DNA of 64,000 bases from Pseudomonadota bacterium (GTDB taxonomy: Bacteria > Pseudomonadota > Alphaproteobacteria > Sphingomonadales > Sphingomonadaceae), in NCBI GenBank assembly GCA_023394965.1, contig JAEWZX010000016.1, forward strand, positions 95,426-159,425, written 5' to 3'. Below the pieces are notes generated by a model. It saw only the letters and a program-made list of their open reading frames with translations, did not search any database and was not told where the DNA came from. Shown one piece after another: positions 7,900-16,888 of the stretch; the stretch's first letter is position 1, and every line of letters starts with the position of its first letter. The translations under genes were made by a program, and so were the position numbers.

Positions 7900-9202
7900 G
7901 CCGCAGCTTGTCCCAATAATCCAGCCGCTTTTTCACCTCACGTTCGAAACCGCGCTCGACTGGCTGGTAGAAGTTCTGAGTTTCCATATCTTCGGGCCAG
8001 TAATTGTCGCCCGAGAAGCCATCGTCGACATCATGATCGTACTGGTAGCCCGAACCGTAGCCTATCTCTTTCATCAGCTTGGTCGGTGCGTTGAGAATGT
8101 TTTGCGGCGGCATCAGACTGCCGGTTTCCTTGGCCGATTTGAACGAGGCCTTCTGAGCCTTGTAGACCGCGTTCGATTTGGGGGCGGTTGCAAGATAGGT
8201 GCAGGCCTGGACGAGCGCGAGTTCGCCTTCCGGACTGCCGAGAAATTCATAGGCATCCTTCGCCGCCATGCACTGCACCAGCGCCTGCGGATCGGCCATG
8301 CCGATGTCTTCTACGGCCATACGTACCAGACGACGGGCGAGAAAGCGTGGTTCTTCCCCGGCCGTCAGCATGCGCGCCAGATAATAGAGGCTGGCCTGCA
8401 CGTCGCTGCCGCGAACCGATTTGTGAAGCGCAGAGATGAGGTTGTAATGCCCCTCGCGATCCTTGTCGTAGACTGCGACACGGCGCTGGAGAAATTTGCC
8501 CAGGCTTGCCGGATCCAGCGGCTCATCGATCTTGGCGTTGTAAAGTGTTTCGGCCTGGTTGAGCAGGAAGCGCCCATCTCCATCGGCACTTGCGACCAGA
8601 GCGTCGCGTGCTTCCGGGGTGAGGGGCAGGGGCCCTTCGAGCGTTTCAGCGCGGTCGAGCAGAAGCCCTAATGCTTCACGATCAAGCCGTTGCAGGATAA
8701 GCACCTGCGCGCGGCTGAGAAGCGCAGCGTTCAGCGCAAAGCTCGGATTTTCGGTGGTCGCGCCGATCAGTGTGACTGTGCCCCGTTCGACGAAGGGCAG
8801 AAAGCCATCCTGCTGCGCGCGGTTGAAACGGTGTATCTCATCCACAAACAGCAGCGTGCGCTGCCCGGCTGCAGCGGCCTTGTCGGCGGCGGCGAAAGCC
8901 TTCTTCAGGTCGGCCACGCCGCTGAACACGGCGCTGACGCTTTCGAAGCGCATACCCACGCTGTCGGCCAGCAGCCGTGCAATGGTGGTCTTGCCGGTAC
9001 CCGGCGGCCCCCACAGGATCATGCTGGAAAGCCGGCCAGCCGCCACCATACGCCCGATGGCACCTTCCGGGCCGGTGAGATGATCCTGCCCGATCACCTC
9101 GTCCAGCGTCGCAGGGCGCAGACGGTCCGCCAGCGGCGCGTCTTCACGCGGGGCGTCGGAAAGGGCTGCTTGGGGCAGCGCGTCAGGGAAGAGATCGGGC
9201 AT
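7880..9202 (-). CDS. rarA: Replication-associated recombination protein A (RarA/MgsA AAA+ ATPase)
   Basis: 440-residue clamp-loader-like AAA+ ATPase acting at stalled or gapped replication forks. Visible motifs are Walker A GPPGTGKTT, Walker B LLFVDEIHRFN, sensor 1 LIGATTENPSF, and the C-terminal tetramerisation/MgsA domain (LGSPEGELALVQACTYLATA). The start at 9202 gives the usual N-terminus MPDLFPDALP; upstream in-frame codons run into the padR operator region and are unlikely to be translated. It is divergent from padR, and its 3' end overlaps the RNase H-like gene. Confidence 0.96.
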   Translation of the reverse strand: MPDLFPDALPQAALSDAPREDAPLADRLRPATLDEVIGQDHLTGPEGAIGRMVAAGRLSSMILWGPPGTGKTTIARLLADSVGMRFESVSAVFSGVADLKKAFAAADKAAAAGQRTLLFVDEIHRFNRAQQDGFLPFVERGTVTLIGATTENPSFALNAALLSRAQVLILQRLDREALGLLLDRAETLEGPLPLTPEARDALVASADGDGRFLLNQAETLYNAKIDEPLDPASLGKFLQRRVAVYDKDREGHYNLISALHKSVRGSDVQASLYYLARMLTAGEEPRFLARRLVRMAVEDIGMADPQALVQCMAAKDAYEFLGSPEGELALVQACTYLATAPKSNAVYKAQKASFKSAKETGSLMPPQNILNAPTKLMKEIGYGSGYQYDHDVDDGFSGDNYWPEDMETQNFYQPVERGFEREVKKRLDYWDKLRRERAEV

Positions 9203-9261
9203 CGATCGCCCGACATAGGAGGTTCGCCATAAAATTGCAGCGCCTCTTGCAGAATTGTTAT

Positions 9262-9286
9262 TACGATATATCTTAAACCTATCGTA
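9262..9286. promoter_or_regulatory. Candidate PadR operator in the rarA-padR intergenic region
   Basis: Perfect inverted repeat TACGATA (9262-9268) and TATCGTA (9280-9286) separated by 11 bases. The left half also contains GATATATC, itself a palindrome. It lies 22 bases before the padR start and 60 before rarA. PadR-family proteins often autorepress through AT-rich palindromes next to their own genes, so this is the natural operator candidate. Assignment to this PadR is inference. Confidence 0.6.
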
Positions 9287-9307
9287 GACAGATCGAAAGA
9301 ACGCACA

Positions 9308-9922
9308 ATGCATACTAAACCGAAATGGCGCCGGATGCGCGGCGGGCCGTTCGCGGCAGCAATGATGGGCGATGACGGATTTCAGGCTGGCTTTGGTGCT
9401 TCAGCCAGGTTCGGCGGCCCCAATTGGTCCTTTGATTTCGGACCACGCGGGGATGGCCGCCGTCGCCGGATGTTCGGGCCGGGCGAACTGCGTCTCGTCC
9501 TCCTCAAACTGGTATCGGACGAACCGCGCCACGGTTACGAACTGATCAAGGCAATCGAGGAATTGACCGAGGGGAGTTATTCGCCGAGCCCTGGAACCAT
9601 CTATCCCACTTTGTCACTGCTTGAAGACGAAGGTGCGATAGCCCCGGCTGCGGGCGACGAGACGCGCAAGGCCTATGCAGCGACAGAGGCGGGTCAGGCC
9701 GAACTTGAAGACCGCGCCGAGGAAGTCAAAGCGCTGTTTGAGCGCCTTTCCGGTCACGGCGAACATCGCCGCGCCTTTGCCACGCCGGAAATGTTTCGCG
9801 CTCTCGGTAATCTGGCAAGCGTGCTCAGGAATCGCGCGCGGTCCGGCAAATTGAACCGCGAGACAGTTCAGGAAATCGTCGATCTGGTGGATGATCTGGC
9901 GAAGAAAATCGAAAAGCTTTGA
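9308..9922 (+). CDS. PadR-family transcriptional regulator
   Basis: 204 residues. After a Gly/Phe/Arg-rich N-terminal extension of about 55 residues comes the PadR winged helix (RLVLLKLVSDEPRHGYELIK, then SPSPGTIYPTLSLLEDEGAI). A helical C-terminal dimerisation region ends in VQEIVDLVDDLAKKIEKL. PadR proteins are usually repressors responding to phenolics, drugs or unknown ligands. A long disordered N-terminal tail of this kind is common in alphaproteobacterial members, and its role is unknown. It is divergent from rarA and shares the palindrome at 9262-9286. No transporter or other obvious target gene is adjacent. Confidence 0.92.
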   Translation: MHTKPKWRRMRGGPFAAAMMGDDGFQAGFGASARFGGPNWSFDFGPRGDGRRRRMFGPGELRLVLLKLVSDEPRHGYELIKAIEELTEGSYSPSPGTIYPTLSLLEDEGAIAPAAGDETRKAYAATEAGQAELEDRAEEVKALFERLSGHGEHRRAFATPEMFRALGNLASVLRNRARSGKLNRETVQEIVDLVDDLAKKIEKL

Positions 9923-9970
9923 TCGCTGGCAGCGTCAGGGGCCGCCGGGTCCGGCGTCTTCGGAATTTCG

Positions 9971-11146
9971 TCAAGCATCCACGCGCTGCTGGTGGAGCCG
10001 CAGATAGGTGTCGACAACTGCCTGATTGATCGCGTCCCAGGAATAGGCGCGGGCGGCATTCTCGCCGTTCGCGCCATGCTGCAGGCGCAGCGCATCGTTG
10101 GTGCAGTAGGGGGTCAGCGCGTCCGCGCAGGCGACAGCGAAAGCATCCGGCTTTGCGAGCGGGACGAGACGGCCAGTTTCTCCATCCTTTACCAGGCTTG
10201 CGGCACCGGTCGCACCCGCAGCGATCACCGGCAGGCCGCTGGCCATCGCTTCCAGCGTGACATTGCCGAAGGTCTCGGTCGTTGACGGATTGAAGAAGAT
10301 ATCGCCACTGGCCAGCGCTTTGCCCAGGTCGGCCCCACTTCTGAAGCCGACAAAGATACCGCCGGGCAGCGTCCGTTCAAACCAGCTGCGGGCCGGGCCG
10401 TCGCCTATCACCAGCACCTTGTGCGGGATCTGCTTCTTGCGCAGTTCGATGATCGTGTCGGCAAAGATGTCGAGCCCTTTTTCCATCACCAACCGCCCCA
10501 GGAAGACGATGGCGACGTCGTCGTCGGCCAGACCTTGCGCACGACGCCATTCCATATCTCGCTTGGACGGATCGAAGACGGCGCGATCGACACCGCGTGA
10601 CCAGATGGAAATGTCGCGGTGCATCCGTTGGTCGTGCAACGTGTCGACCATGCTTTGCGATGGTGTAACCAGCGCATCGCATTTACGGTAAAGACGGCGC
10701 AGCCAAGCCTCTACCGCAGGTTCCAGAAATCCGAGTTTGTAATAGCGCGGATATGTTTCGAAACGCGTATGCACTGAAGCGAGCACCGGTATGTCCCGCT
10801 CGCGCGCCCAGTCCACTGCTGCACGCGCACTGAAATCAGGCGATGCGACATGAACCACGTTCGGCCTGAACATTTCAAGGTCTTGGCGGACTCTGTCATT
10901 CAGGCCGAAGGGGACACGATACTCTGCCCGACCGGGGATGGGCACCGACGGCAGGCTGACCAGATCGCCCTGCGGTTCGAATGCAGGTGTATCGTTGGTC
11001 GGCGAATAGACGCGTAGTTTCACACCCTTACGAAGAAGGTATTCGGCCAGCCGGTTCAGCGCCTTGTTCGCGCCGTCCACGGTCATATTGTAGTTCCCGC
11101 TGAAAAGCGCGATGCGGAGATCGGTCACATCCATTACCTGCGCCAT
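9971..11146 (-). CDS. GT4-family glycosyltransferase (mannosyltransferase-like)
   Basis: 391-residue retaining glycosyltransferase with two Rossmann-like lobes. The N-terminal acceptor lobe starts LRIALFSGNYNMTVDG. The donor lobe has VIFLGRLVMEKGLDIF-type (here VAIVFLGRLVMEKG) and the EX7E motif ETFGNVTLE, which binds the nucleotide sugar. It resembles GDP-mannose-dependent alpha-mannosyltransferases that act on glycolipids, but donor and acceptor are not shown by sequence. The start may be 11146 or the ATG at 11134. It is divergent from serC and converges on padR. Confidence 0.88.
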   Translation of the reverse strand: MAQVMDVTDLRIALFSGNYNMTVDGANKALNRLAEYLLRKGVKLRVYSPTNDTPAFEPQGDLVSLPSVPIPGRAEYRVPFGLNDRVRQDLEMFRPNVVHVASPDFSARAAVDWARERDIPVLASVHTRFETYPRYYKLGFLEPAVEAWLRRLYRKCDALVTPSQSMVDTLHDQRMHRDISIWSRGVDRAVFDPSKRDMEWRRAQGLADDDVAIVFLGRLVMEKGLDIFADTIIELRKKQIPHKVLVIGDGPARSWFERTLPGGIFVGFRSGADLGKALASGDIFFNPSTTETFGNVTLEAMASGLPVIAAGATGAASLVKDGETGRLVPLAKPDAFAVACADALTPYCTNDALRLQHGANGENAARAYSWDAINQAVVDTYLRLHQQRVDA

Positions 11147-11234
11147 AAAGCTGCATGGGTGTTTTGGCGAGGGGGGAGACCGTCGTATCGCAACGGCATT
11201 TCATCGCTGCATAGGTATTTCACGTTGACTCGCT

Positions 11235-11303
11235 CGTCGGCAACATTATTGCGGCCGACGGGCCACGCGGTCCCAACGCCGCGCGAGCTCTCTGCAAGGA
11301 GAG
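11235..11303 (+). ncRNA. Structured 5' leader of serC, candidate serC RNA motif
   Basis: Three stems can be drawn in the leader. The first pairs CGTCGG (11235-11240) with CCGACG (11255-11260), extended by CAA/TTG. The second pairs CGCGG (11266-11270) with CCGCG (11279-11283). The third pairs CTCTC (11288-11292) with GAGAG (11299-11303), and its 3' arm contains most of the serC ribosome-binding site AAGGAGAG. A serC leader motif has been described from comparative genomics in alphaproteobacteria upstream of serC-serA. Membership here is inferred from position and structure only. Confidence 0.5.
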
Positions 11304-11308
11304 AATAC

Positions 11309-12466
11309 ATGACTGCCGAACCGACGCTCAAACCAGAGCGCCCCTTCTTTTCGTCCGGACCGACCGCCAAGCACAAGGGCTGGTCTGCCACAAATCTCAA
11401 AACCGAATCGCTCGGTCGCTCGCATCGCAGCGCCCTTGGCAAGTCGCGGCTGAAATACGCTATCGACCTGTCGAAGGAGATGCTCGGCGTGCCCGAGGAT
11501 TATCTCGTCGGCATTATGCCGGCATCGGACACCGGCGCGCTCGAATGCGCGATGTGGACCATGCTGCGCCCGGATCGTCCGGCGACGGTTGCGGCCTGGG
11601 AAAGCTTCGGCAATGTCTGGATCCAGGATGCAGTCAAACAGCTCAAGCTGCCCAAGCTGACCACGCTGGACGCCGATTACGGCGAGATACCCGATCTTGC
11701 CTCGATTCCGCAGGATAATGATGTCGTTTTTACCTGGAACGGAACCACATCTGGCGCGAAAATCCCGAATACGGATTGGCTTGCCGCAGGCCGGGAAGGT
11801 GTAACCATCAATGATGCCACCAGCGCCGTCTTCGCGATGGAGATGGACTGGGCGAAGCTCGATGCCACGACCTACAGCTGGCAGAAGGTAATGGGTTCCG
11901 AAGCCCAGCATGGCATGTTGATCCTCAGCCCGAAGGCGGTTCAGCGGATCGAGGAATATGATCCCCAATGGCCACTGCCCAAGCTCTTCCGCGTGAAGAA
12001 GGGTGGCAAGATCAACACCGGCATTTTCGAAGGTGCCACGATCAATACGCCGTCGATGCTCGCCACTGAAGATTACATCGAAGCGCTCGAATGGGCGCAG
12101 GCGATGGGTGGCCGCAAGGCAATGTTCGAACGGGCCGATGCCAATGCCGCTATCGTCAAGGACTGGATCGAAGCGACACCATATCTGCGCAACATGGTTG
12201 CCGATCCGGCCAAGCAGACGAATACGGGCGTGTGCTTCGTGTTCCAGGGCGATTGGTACGATGGCCTGTCCGACGAGGACAAGGCGGGTGTGCCGAAGAA
12301 GATCGTCAAACTGCTTGAAGATCGCGATGTCGGATACGATTTCAACGGCTATCGCGATGCCCCGCCTTCGCTGCGCATCTGGTGCGGCGGCACGGTCGAG
12401 CGGGAAGACCTGAAGCGTCTCCTGCCATGGATCGAATGGGCTTACGAGCAGGTCAAGAACGGCTGA
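11309..12466 (+). CDS. serC: Phosphoserine aminotransferase
   Basis: 385-residue PLP enzyme converting 3-phosphohydroxypyruvate and glutamate to phosphoserine, the second step of serine synthesis. The family pattern includes FFSSGPTAKHKGW near the N-terminus, the cofactor-lysine region YSWQKVMGSEAQHGML and the C-terminal VGYDFNGYRDAPPSLRIWCG. The ATG at 11309 is chosen over longer frames because AAGGAGAG lies at 11296-11303 and the family N-terminus begins there. It is followed by serA 87 bases later, with a stable hairpin between them. Confidence 0.95.
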   Translation: MTAEPTLKPERPFFSSGPTAKHKGWSATNLKTESLGRSHRSALGKSRLKYAIDLSKEMLGVPEDYLVGIMPASDTGALECAMWTMLRPDRPATVAAWESFGNVWIQDAVKQLKLPKLTTLDADYGEIPDLASIPQDNDVVFTWNGTTSGAKIPNTDWLAAGREGVTINDATSAVFAMEMDWAKLDATTYSWQKVMGSEAQHGMLILSPKAVQRIEEYDPQWPLPKLFRVKKGGKINTGIFEGATINTPSMLATEDYIEALEWAQAMGGRKAMFERADANAAIVKDWIEATPYLRNMVADPAKQTNTGVCFVFQGDWYDGLSDEDKAGVPKKIVKLLEDRDVGYDFNGYRDAPPSLRIWCGGTVEREDLKRLLPWIEWAYEQVKNG

Positions 12467-12472
12467 TCCGGC

Positions 12473-12497
12473 TGGCGGCCCTGAATGCGGGCCGCCA
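12473..12497 (+). terminator. Intercistronic hairpin between serC and serA
   Basis: Perfect nine-base arms TGGCGGCCC (12473-12481) and GGGCCGCCA (12489-12497) with a seven-base loop, starting 7 bases after serC stops. No T-run follows, so full termination is doubtful. It could instead stabilise the serC message end or reduce read-through into serA. Confidence 0.5.
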
Positions 12498-12553
12498 CCT
12501 CTCCCAAATTACTCTCCGGCAAATACCCGGGAAAACGACAGGATAATTCCGTC

Positions 12554-14137
12554 ATGAGCAAACCCAAAGTCCTCATCAGCGACAAGATGGACCCGAACGC
12601 GGCGCGCATTTTTCAAGAGCGTGGCTGCGATGTCGATGTGAAACCGGGCATGACGCCCGATGAACTGAAGGCTGTGATCGGCGAATACGATGGTCTTGCC
12701 ATCCGCAGCGCGACCAAGGTCACTCCTGAAATCCTCGATGCGGCGACCAATCTCAAGGTTATCGGCCGCGCTGGGATCGGGGTCGACAATGTCGACATAC
12801 CTTATGCCAGCTCCAAGGGCGTGGTGGTGATGAATACGCCCTTCGGCAACTCGATCACGACCGCCGAACACGCCATTGCCATGATTATGGCACTTGCCCG
12901 CCAGATCCCTGCTGCCGACCGTCGCACGCAGGCAGGCGAATGGCCGAAAAACGATTTCATGGGCGTCGAAGTTACCGGGAAGACGCTGGGCCTGATTGGC
13001 GCTGGCAATATCGGTTCGATTGTTGCCAGCCGAGCCCAGGGGCTGAAGATGAAGGTCGTAGCATTCGATCCTTTCCTCACCGCAGAACGCGCGCTGGAGA
13101 TCGGTGTGGAGAAGGTTGATCTCGACACGCTGCTTGCGCGTGCCGATTTCATCACGCTGCACACCCCGCTGACGGATGAAACCCGCAATATCCTCAGCCG
13201 TGAAAATCTCGCCAAAGCCAAGCAAGGCGTGCGTATCGTAAACTGCGCACGTGGTGGGCTGATCGACGAAGAGGCGTTGGCCGATGCTCTCGACAGTGGT
13301 CAGGTAGCCGGGGCAGCACTGGACGTGTTCCAGACCGAACCTGCCAAGGACAGCCCGCTGTTTGGCAAACCAAACTTCATCTGCACTCCGCATCTGGGCG
13401 CGAGCACTACGGAGGCACAGGTCAACGTGGCGCTGCAGGTGGCGGAGCAACTGGCCGATTACCTCGTTAACGGCGGTGTCACCAATGCGCTCAACATGCC
13501 TTCCCTGAGCGCCGAGGAAGCACCGAAGCTGCGCCCTTACATGAAGCTTGCGGAAAACCTGGGCAGCCTGGTTGGCCAGCTGGCGCATGGCAACCTCACC
13601 AAGATCAGCATCGAACGTGAAGGCGCAGCGGCGGAACTTTCCGGCAAGCCCATCGAAGGGGCGGTCCTGGCTGGTCTGATGCGTCAGTATTCCGACACGG
13701 TGAATATGGTCAACGCACCGTTTCTTGCGAAGGAACGCGGCCTCGATATCCGGTCGATCCGGCACGAAAAGGAAGGTGCCTACAACACGCTGTTGCGTGT
13801 CACAGTGGGCACCGAAGCGGGCGACCGTTCAGTGGCGGGCACGCTTTTCGGTGCCGACGCACCGCGTCTGACCGAGATATTCGGCGTGCGGATCGAAGCG
13901 GAACTCAATGGTTACATGCTCTATATCGTCAACGAAGATGCGCCTGGCTTCATCGGCCGGATCGGGTCGCTTCTGGGCGAGAACGGCATAAACATCGGGA
14001 CCTTCAACCTCGGTCGCCGCGCGGCTGGTGGCGAAGCAGTGCTGCTGCTGAGCGTGGACCAGCCGATTCCGGAACAGGTCGTCAAGGCTGCCTGCGCGCT
14101 GGAAGGCGTGAAGACAGTGATGCCGCTGGCATTCTGA
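12554..14137 (+). CDS. serA: D-3-phosphoglycerate dehydrogenase, long ACT-containing form
   Basis: 527 residues. It oxidises 3-phosphoglycerate with NAD, the first committed step of serine synthesis. Visible are the NAD-binding segment GKTLGLIGAGNIGSIVASRA, catalytic Arg in NCARGGLIDEEAL, Glu in VFQTEPAKDSPLF and His in CTPHLGAST. An intervening allosteric-substrate-type domain is followed by a C-terminal ACT domain (about 455-527, YMLYIVNEDAPGFIGRIGSL), likely the serine sensor. The start at 12554 gives the typical N-terminus MSKPKVLISDKMD, with AGGA 10 bases upstream. It forms an operon with serC and probably hisZ. Confidence 0.96.
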   Translation: MSKPKVLISDKMDPNAARIFQERGCDVDVKPGMTPDELKAVIGEYDGLAIRSATKVTPEILDAATNLKVIGRAGIGVDNVDIPYASSKGVVVMNTPFGNSITTAEHAIAMIMALARQIPAADRRTQAGEWPKNDFMGVEVTGKTLGLIGAGNIGSIVASRAQGLKMKVVAFDPFLTAERALEIGVEKVDLDTLLARADFITLHTPLTDETRNILSRENLAKAKQGVRIVNCARGGLIDEEALADALDSGQVAGAALDVFQTEPAKDSPLFGKPNFICTPHLGASTTEAQVNVALQVAEQLADYLVNGGVTNALNMPSLSAEEAPKLRPYMKLAENLGSLVGQLAHGNLTKISIEREGAAAELSGKPIEGAVLAGLMRQYSDTVNMVNAPFLAKERGLDIRSIRHEKEGAYNTLLRVTVGTEAGDRSVAGTLFGADAPRLTEIFGVRIEAELNGYMLYIVNEDAPGFIGRIGSLLGENGINIGTFNLGRRAAGGEAVLLLSVDQPIPEQVVKAACALEGVKTVMPLAF

Positions 14138-14165
14138 TGAACGATAGGGCAGGAGGCGCGGCATC

Positions 14166-15278
14166 ATGAATACAGCTGACGACCTCCTGCCCGTCGGTCT
14201 CGAAGACGCGCTTCCCGGCCGCGCCCGCAAGATCACCAGCGCAATGCGCGCCGTGCTCGATGCCATGGACGGCCATGGTTACGATCGGGTTCGGCCGCCG
14301 CTGGTCGAATTCGAACAGTCGCTTGCCGGCCGGATGGATGGGGTGGCGACCAGGCGCATGGTGCGCTTCACCGATCCAGACAGTCTGCGCACGCTCGCTC
14401 TGCGCAGCGACATCACCGTGCAGATCGGGCGTATTGCTGCAACCGGCATGGCGACGGCGGCACGTCCGCTGCGGCTGTGCTACGCTGGAGACGTAGCATT
14501 TCTTAGCGCCAGCCAGCTCGATCCCGCGCGGCAGCGGCTGCAAATGGGTGCCGAATTGATGGGCGCGAACAGCGTTGCCGCAGCCAGCGAAATTGTCTCC
14601 GTGGCGATAGATGCGCTCACCGCTGCCGGTGTGACCAATATTTCGGTCGATTTTACGCTGCCTGATCTCGTCGACGCTTTGGCAGATGAGGCCATGCCCT
14701 TGGCCACGGATCAACGTGATGCCGTGCGGCGTGAACTCGACACGAAGGATGCGGGCGGCCTGCGCGAAGCAGGTGGCGACGCTTATCTGCCGCTGCTTTA
14801 CGCAACCGGCGATTTCTCGGTAGCGATCGACAAGCTTTCGGCCCTTGATGCAGGTGGTGTGCTGGCCAGCCGTATCGACGGGCTGAAAGCGATTGCCGCG
14901 GCTATTGGTGATCGGGCCCGTGTCACTCTGGACCCGACAGAGCGCCATGGTTTCGAATATCAGAGCTGGTTCGGCTTCACCCTCTACGGAGAGGGTGCTC
15001 GGGGGGCGCTGGGCCGTGGCGGCACCTACACCATCCGGGGCAGCGAAGAGGCAGCGACGGGCTTTTCCCTCTACATGGATCCACTGCTTGATGCGCTGGG
15101 TTCCGCCGGTGCCGATACTGGGCAAAAACTGTTCCTGCCTATCGGGCATGACCGGGAAGCGGCGGCTCGTCTGAGGGCCATTGGCTGGCGCACGATAGCA
15201 GCGGTCGATGCGACCGACGATGCCCTTGCTCTCGGCTGTTCACATGTACTGGAAGGCAAAGCTCCCAACGCCCTTTAG
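14166..15278 (+). CDS. hisZ: ATP phosphoribosyltransferase regulatory subunit HisZ
   Basis: 370-residue paralogue of histidyl-tRNA synthetase that lacks charging activity and acts as the regulatory subunit of the short HisG in histidine synthesis. Synthetase-like signatures are LRSDITVQIGRIA (motif 2 region), RPLRLCYAGDVAF, and the late glycine-rich RGGTYTIRG-type segment (ALGRGGTYTIRG). The anticodon-binding domain is absent. In related genomes hisZ lies between serA and purA; here three minus-strand genes intervene. Its last 4 bases overlap the convergent glutathione transferase-like gene. Confidence 0.9.
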   Translation: MNTADDLLPVGLEDALPGRARKITSAMRAVLDAMDGHGYDRVRPPLVEFEQSLAGRMDGVATRRMVRFTDPDSLRTLALRSDITVQIGRIAATGMATAARPLRLCYAGDVAFLSASQLDPARQRLQMGAELMGANSVAAASEIVSVAIDALTAAGVTNISVDFTLPDLVDALADEAMPLATDQRDAVRRELDTKDAGGLREAGGDAYLPLLYATGDFSVAIDKLSALDAGGVLASRIDGLKAIAAAIGDRARVTLDPTERHGFEYQSWFGFTLYGEGARGALGRGGTYTIRGSEEAATGFSLYMDPLLDALGSAGADTGQKLFLPIGHDREAAARLRAIGWRTIAAVDATDDALALGCSHVLEGKAPNAL

Positions 15279-15880
15279 GCCGGCTTCCATTGCGGATGCT
15301 TCTGCATCACCCCGGTAAACAGGTCTGACGTTATGAGCCCGTGCAGCCAATGCTTGAGCTTGGGTAAATTCTGCCCGTCGAACCATCCGCGGTCGGCATT
15401 GGCGAACTGGCGGATAAACGGAAATATGGCGATATCTACGAGCCCGCGCTTCTCGCCGTATAAATAGGCCTGATCGACCAGTCGTCGTTCCAGTTCGCGC
15501 AGGATGTCTAATGCTGCAGCACGATGTTCTGCGGGGTCGGCGTCATCGTAACGGGTCCCATATTTATAACGGTCGAGGTGATGCTTGAAAGGGCCGTCGT
15601 TAATCTCGACCAGTTCGGCATCGTTGCGCGTCAGCCATTCCTCGGGATCGTTCTGCGCCAAGGCCCAGCCCATGATGTCCAGGCTTTCTTCCAGCACCGC
15701 GCTTTCCGATGTGACCAGAACGGGTACCGTGCCTTTGGGTGACACCTCCAGCATTTCTGATGGCTTGTCGCGGAGCACAACCTCGCGGTGCTCATATCGG
15801 ACGCCACTAATGCTCAGAGCCATGCGTGCGCGCATGGCGTAGGGACACCGGCGGAAGCTATATAGAATTGCTTCAGCCAT
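15275..15880 (-). CDS. Glutathione S-transferase-like protein
   Basis: 201 residues with a thioredoxin-fold N-terminus and helical C-terminal domain. YSFRRCPYAMRARMAL places a Cys-Pro-Tyr motif at the usual active-site position, SPKGTVPVLV contains the cis-proline and SAVLEESLDIMGW the glutathione-carboxylate binding residues. Substrates cannot be told. Two starts are possible: 15880, overlapping the end of trhO by 8 bases, or 15892, overlapping by 20. Either implies co-transcription with trhO. Confidence 0.85.
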   Translation of the reverse strand: MAEAILYSFRRCPYAMRARMALSISGVRYEHREVVLRDKPSEMLEVSPKGTVPVLVTSESAVLEESLDIMGWALAQNDPEEWLTRNDAELVEINDGPFKHHLDRYKYGTRYDDADPAEHRAAALDILRELERRLVDQAYLYGEKRGLVDIAIFPFIRQFANADRGWFDGQNLPKLKHWLHGLITSDLFTGVMQKHPQWKPA

Positions 15881-16835
15881 TCGTGTCGACATTATCCTTG
15901 CGACCGATATGGTCGCACCCGCGCTCGCTCGCCAGCAGCGTTTGTCGGTGCCGCTCGGAATAACGCGCGCGTTGCTCTTCACTGCGCTCGTCGTGGCAGC
16001 GATGGCATGATACACCTTCAACGTAATGTTCGTGGGCCATGTCCGCCTCGCTCAGCGGGCGTCTGCAGGCGCGGCATAGCGAATGATCACCCAGCTTCAG
16101 ACCATGGCCGACGCTGACGCGCTCGTCGAACACGAAGCACTCACCACGCCACAGGCTTTCCTGCTCCGGTACATGCTCAAGGTAATTCAGAATACCGCCC
16201 TTGAGATGATATACGTCTTCGACGCCTTCGGCACGGGCAAATGCAGTCGATTTCTCGCACCTGATGCCGCCAGTGCAGAACATGGCGATTTTTGGAGAGC
16301 GACCCTCAGCTTCGATTTCGGCGCGTTTGGCGCGAAACCATTCCGGAAACTCCCGAAAGCTCTTTGTCTCTGGATCGATGGCTCCCTCGAAAGTTCCGAT
16401 CTGCACTTCGTAATCGTTTCGCGTATCGATAAGGATGGTGTCGGGATCCGATATCAGGGCATTCCACTCCTCCGGGTCGACATATGTGCCGACGCCGGCA
16501 AGCGGATCGAGATCGGGCTGCCCCATGGTCACGATCTCCTTTTTCAGCCGCACTTTAGTGCGGTGGAAAGGCATAGCGTCGGAACGCGATTCCTTGACCT
16601 CGACCTGCGAACAGCCGGGCAGTGTCCTCACATGCGTGAGCACGGTGTCTATGCCTTGGTCAGTTCCGGCAATCGTTCCATTGATCCCTTCGCCTGCCAG
16701 CAACAGAGTGCCGCGTACGCCAGCTTTCTCCATGCACGTCAGCAAATCCGGCTTGATGGATGCAGGATCATCAAACCGTGCAAACTGGTAAAGGGCAGCG
16801 ATACGTATCGGGAGGGGCGCGCTATCTGTATTCAC
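15873..16835 (-). CDS. trhO: tRNA uridine(34) hydroxylase, rhodanese-domain protein
   Basis: 320-residue protein of the YceA/TrhO family, which hydroxylates the wobble uridine of certain tRNAs using oxygen as first step toward 5-methoxy- or carboxymethoxyuridine. It has an acylphosphatase-like N-terminal domain (GTLLLAGEGINGTIAG), a rhodanese domain with the active-site loop FCTGGIRCEKS, and a C-terminal zinc-ribbon-like segment (LCRACRRPL, CHRCHDERS). tRNA-Val(TAC), encoded at 26289-26364, belongs to a class of substrates. It overlaps the downstream glutathione transferase-like gene. Confidence 0.93.
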   Translation of the reverse strand: MNTDSAPLPIRIAALYQFARFDDPASIKPDLLTCMEKAGVRGTLLLAGEGINGTIAGTDQGIDTVLTHVRTLPGCSQVEVKESRSDAMPFHRTKVRLKKEIVTMGQPDLDPLAGVGTYVDPEEWNALISDPDTILIDTRNDYEVQIGTFEGAIDPETKSFREFPEWFRAKRAEIEAEGRSPKIAMFCTGGIRCEKSTAFARAEGVEDVYHLKGGILNYLEHVPEQESLWRGECFVFDERVSVGHGLKLGDHSLCRACRRPLSEADMAHEHYVEGVSCHRCHDERSEEQRARYSERHRQTLLASERGCDHIGRKDNVDTNG

Positions 16836-16888
16836 GCCCCGCCCCTAGCAGCCTCTTCAGCAGGGTGCATCCCCCACTGCAGGCGCCG

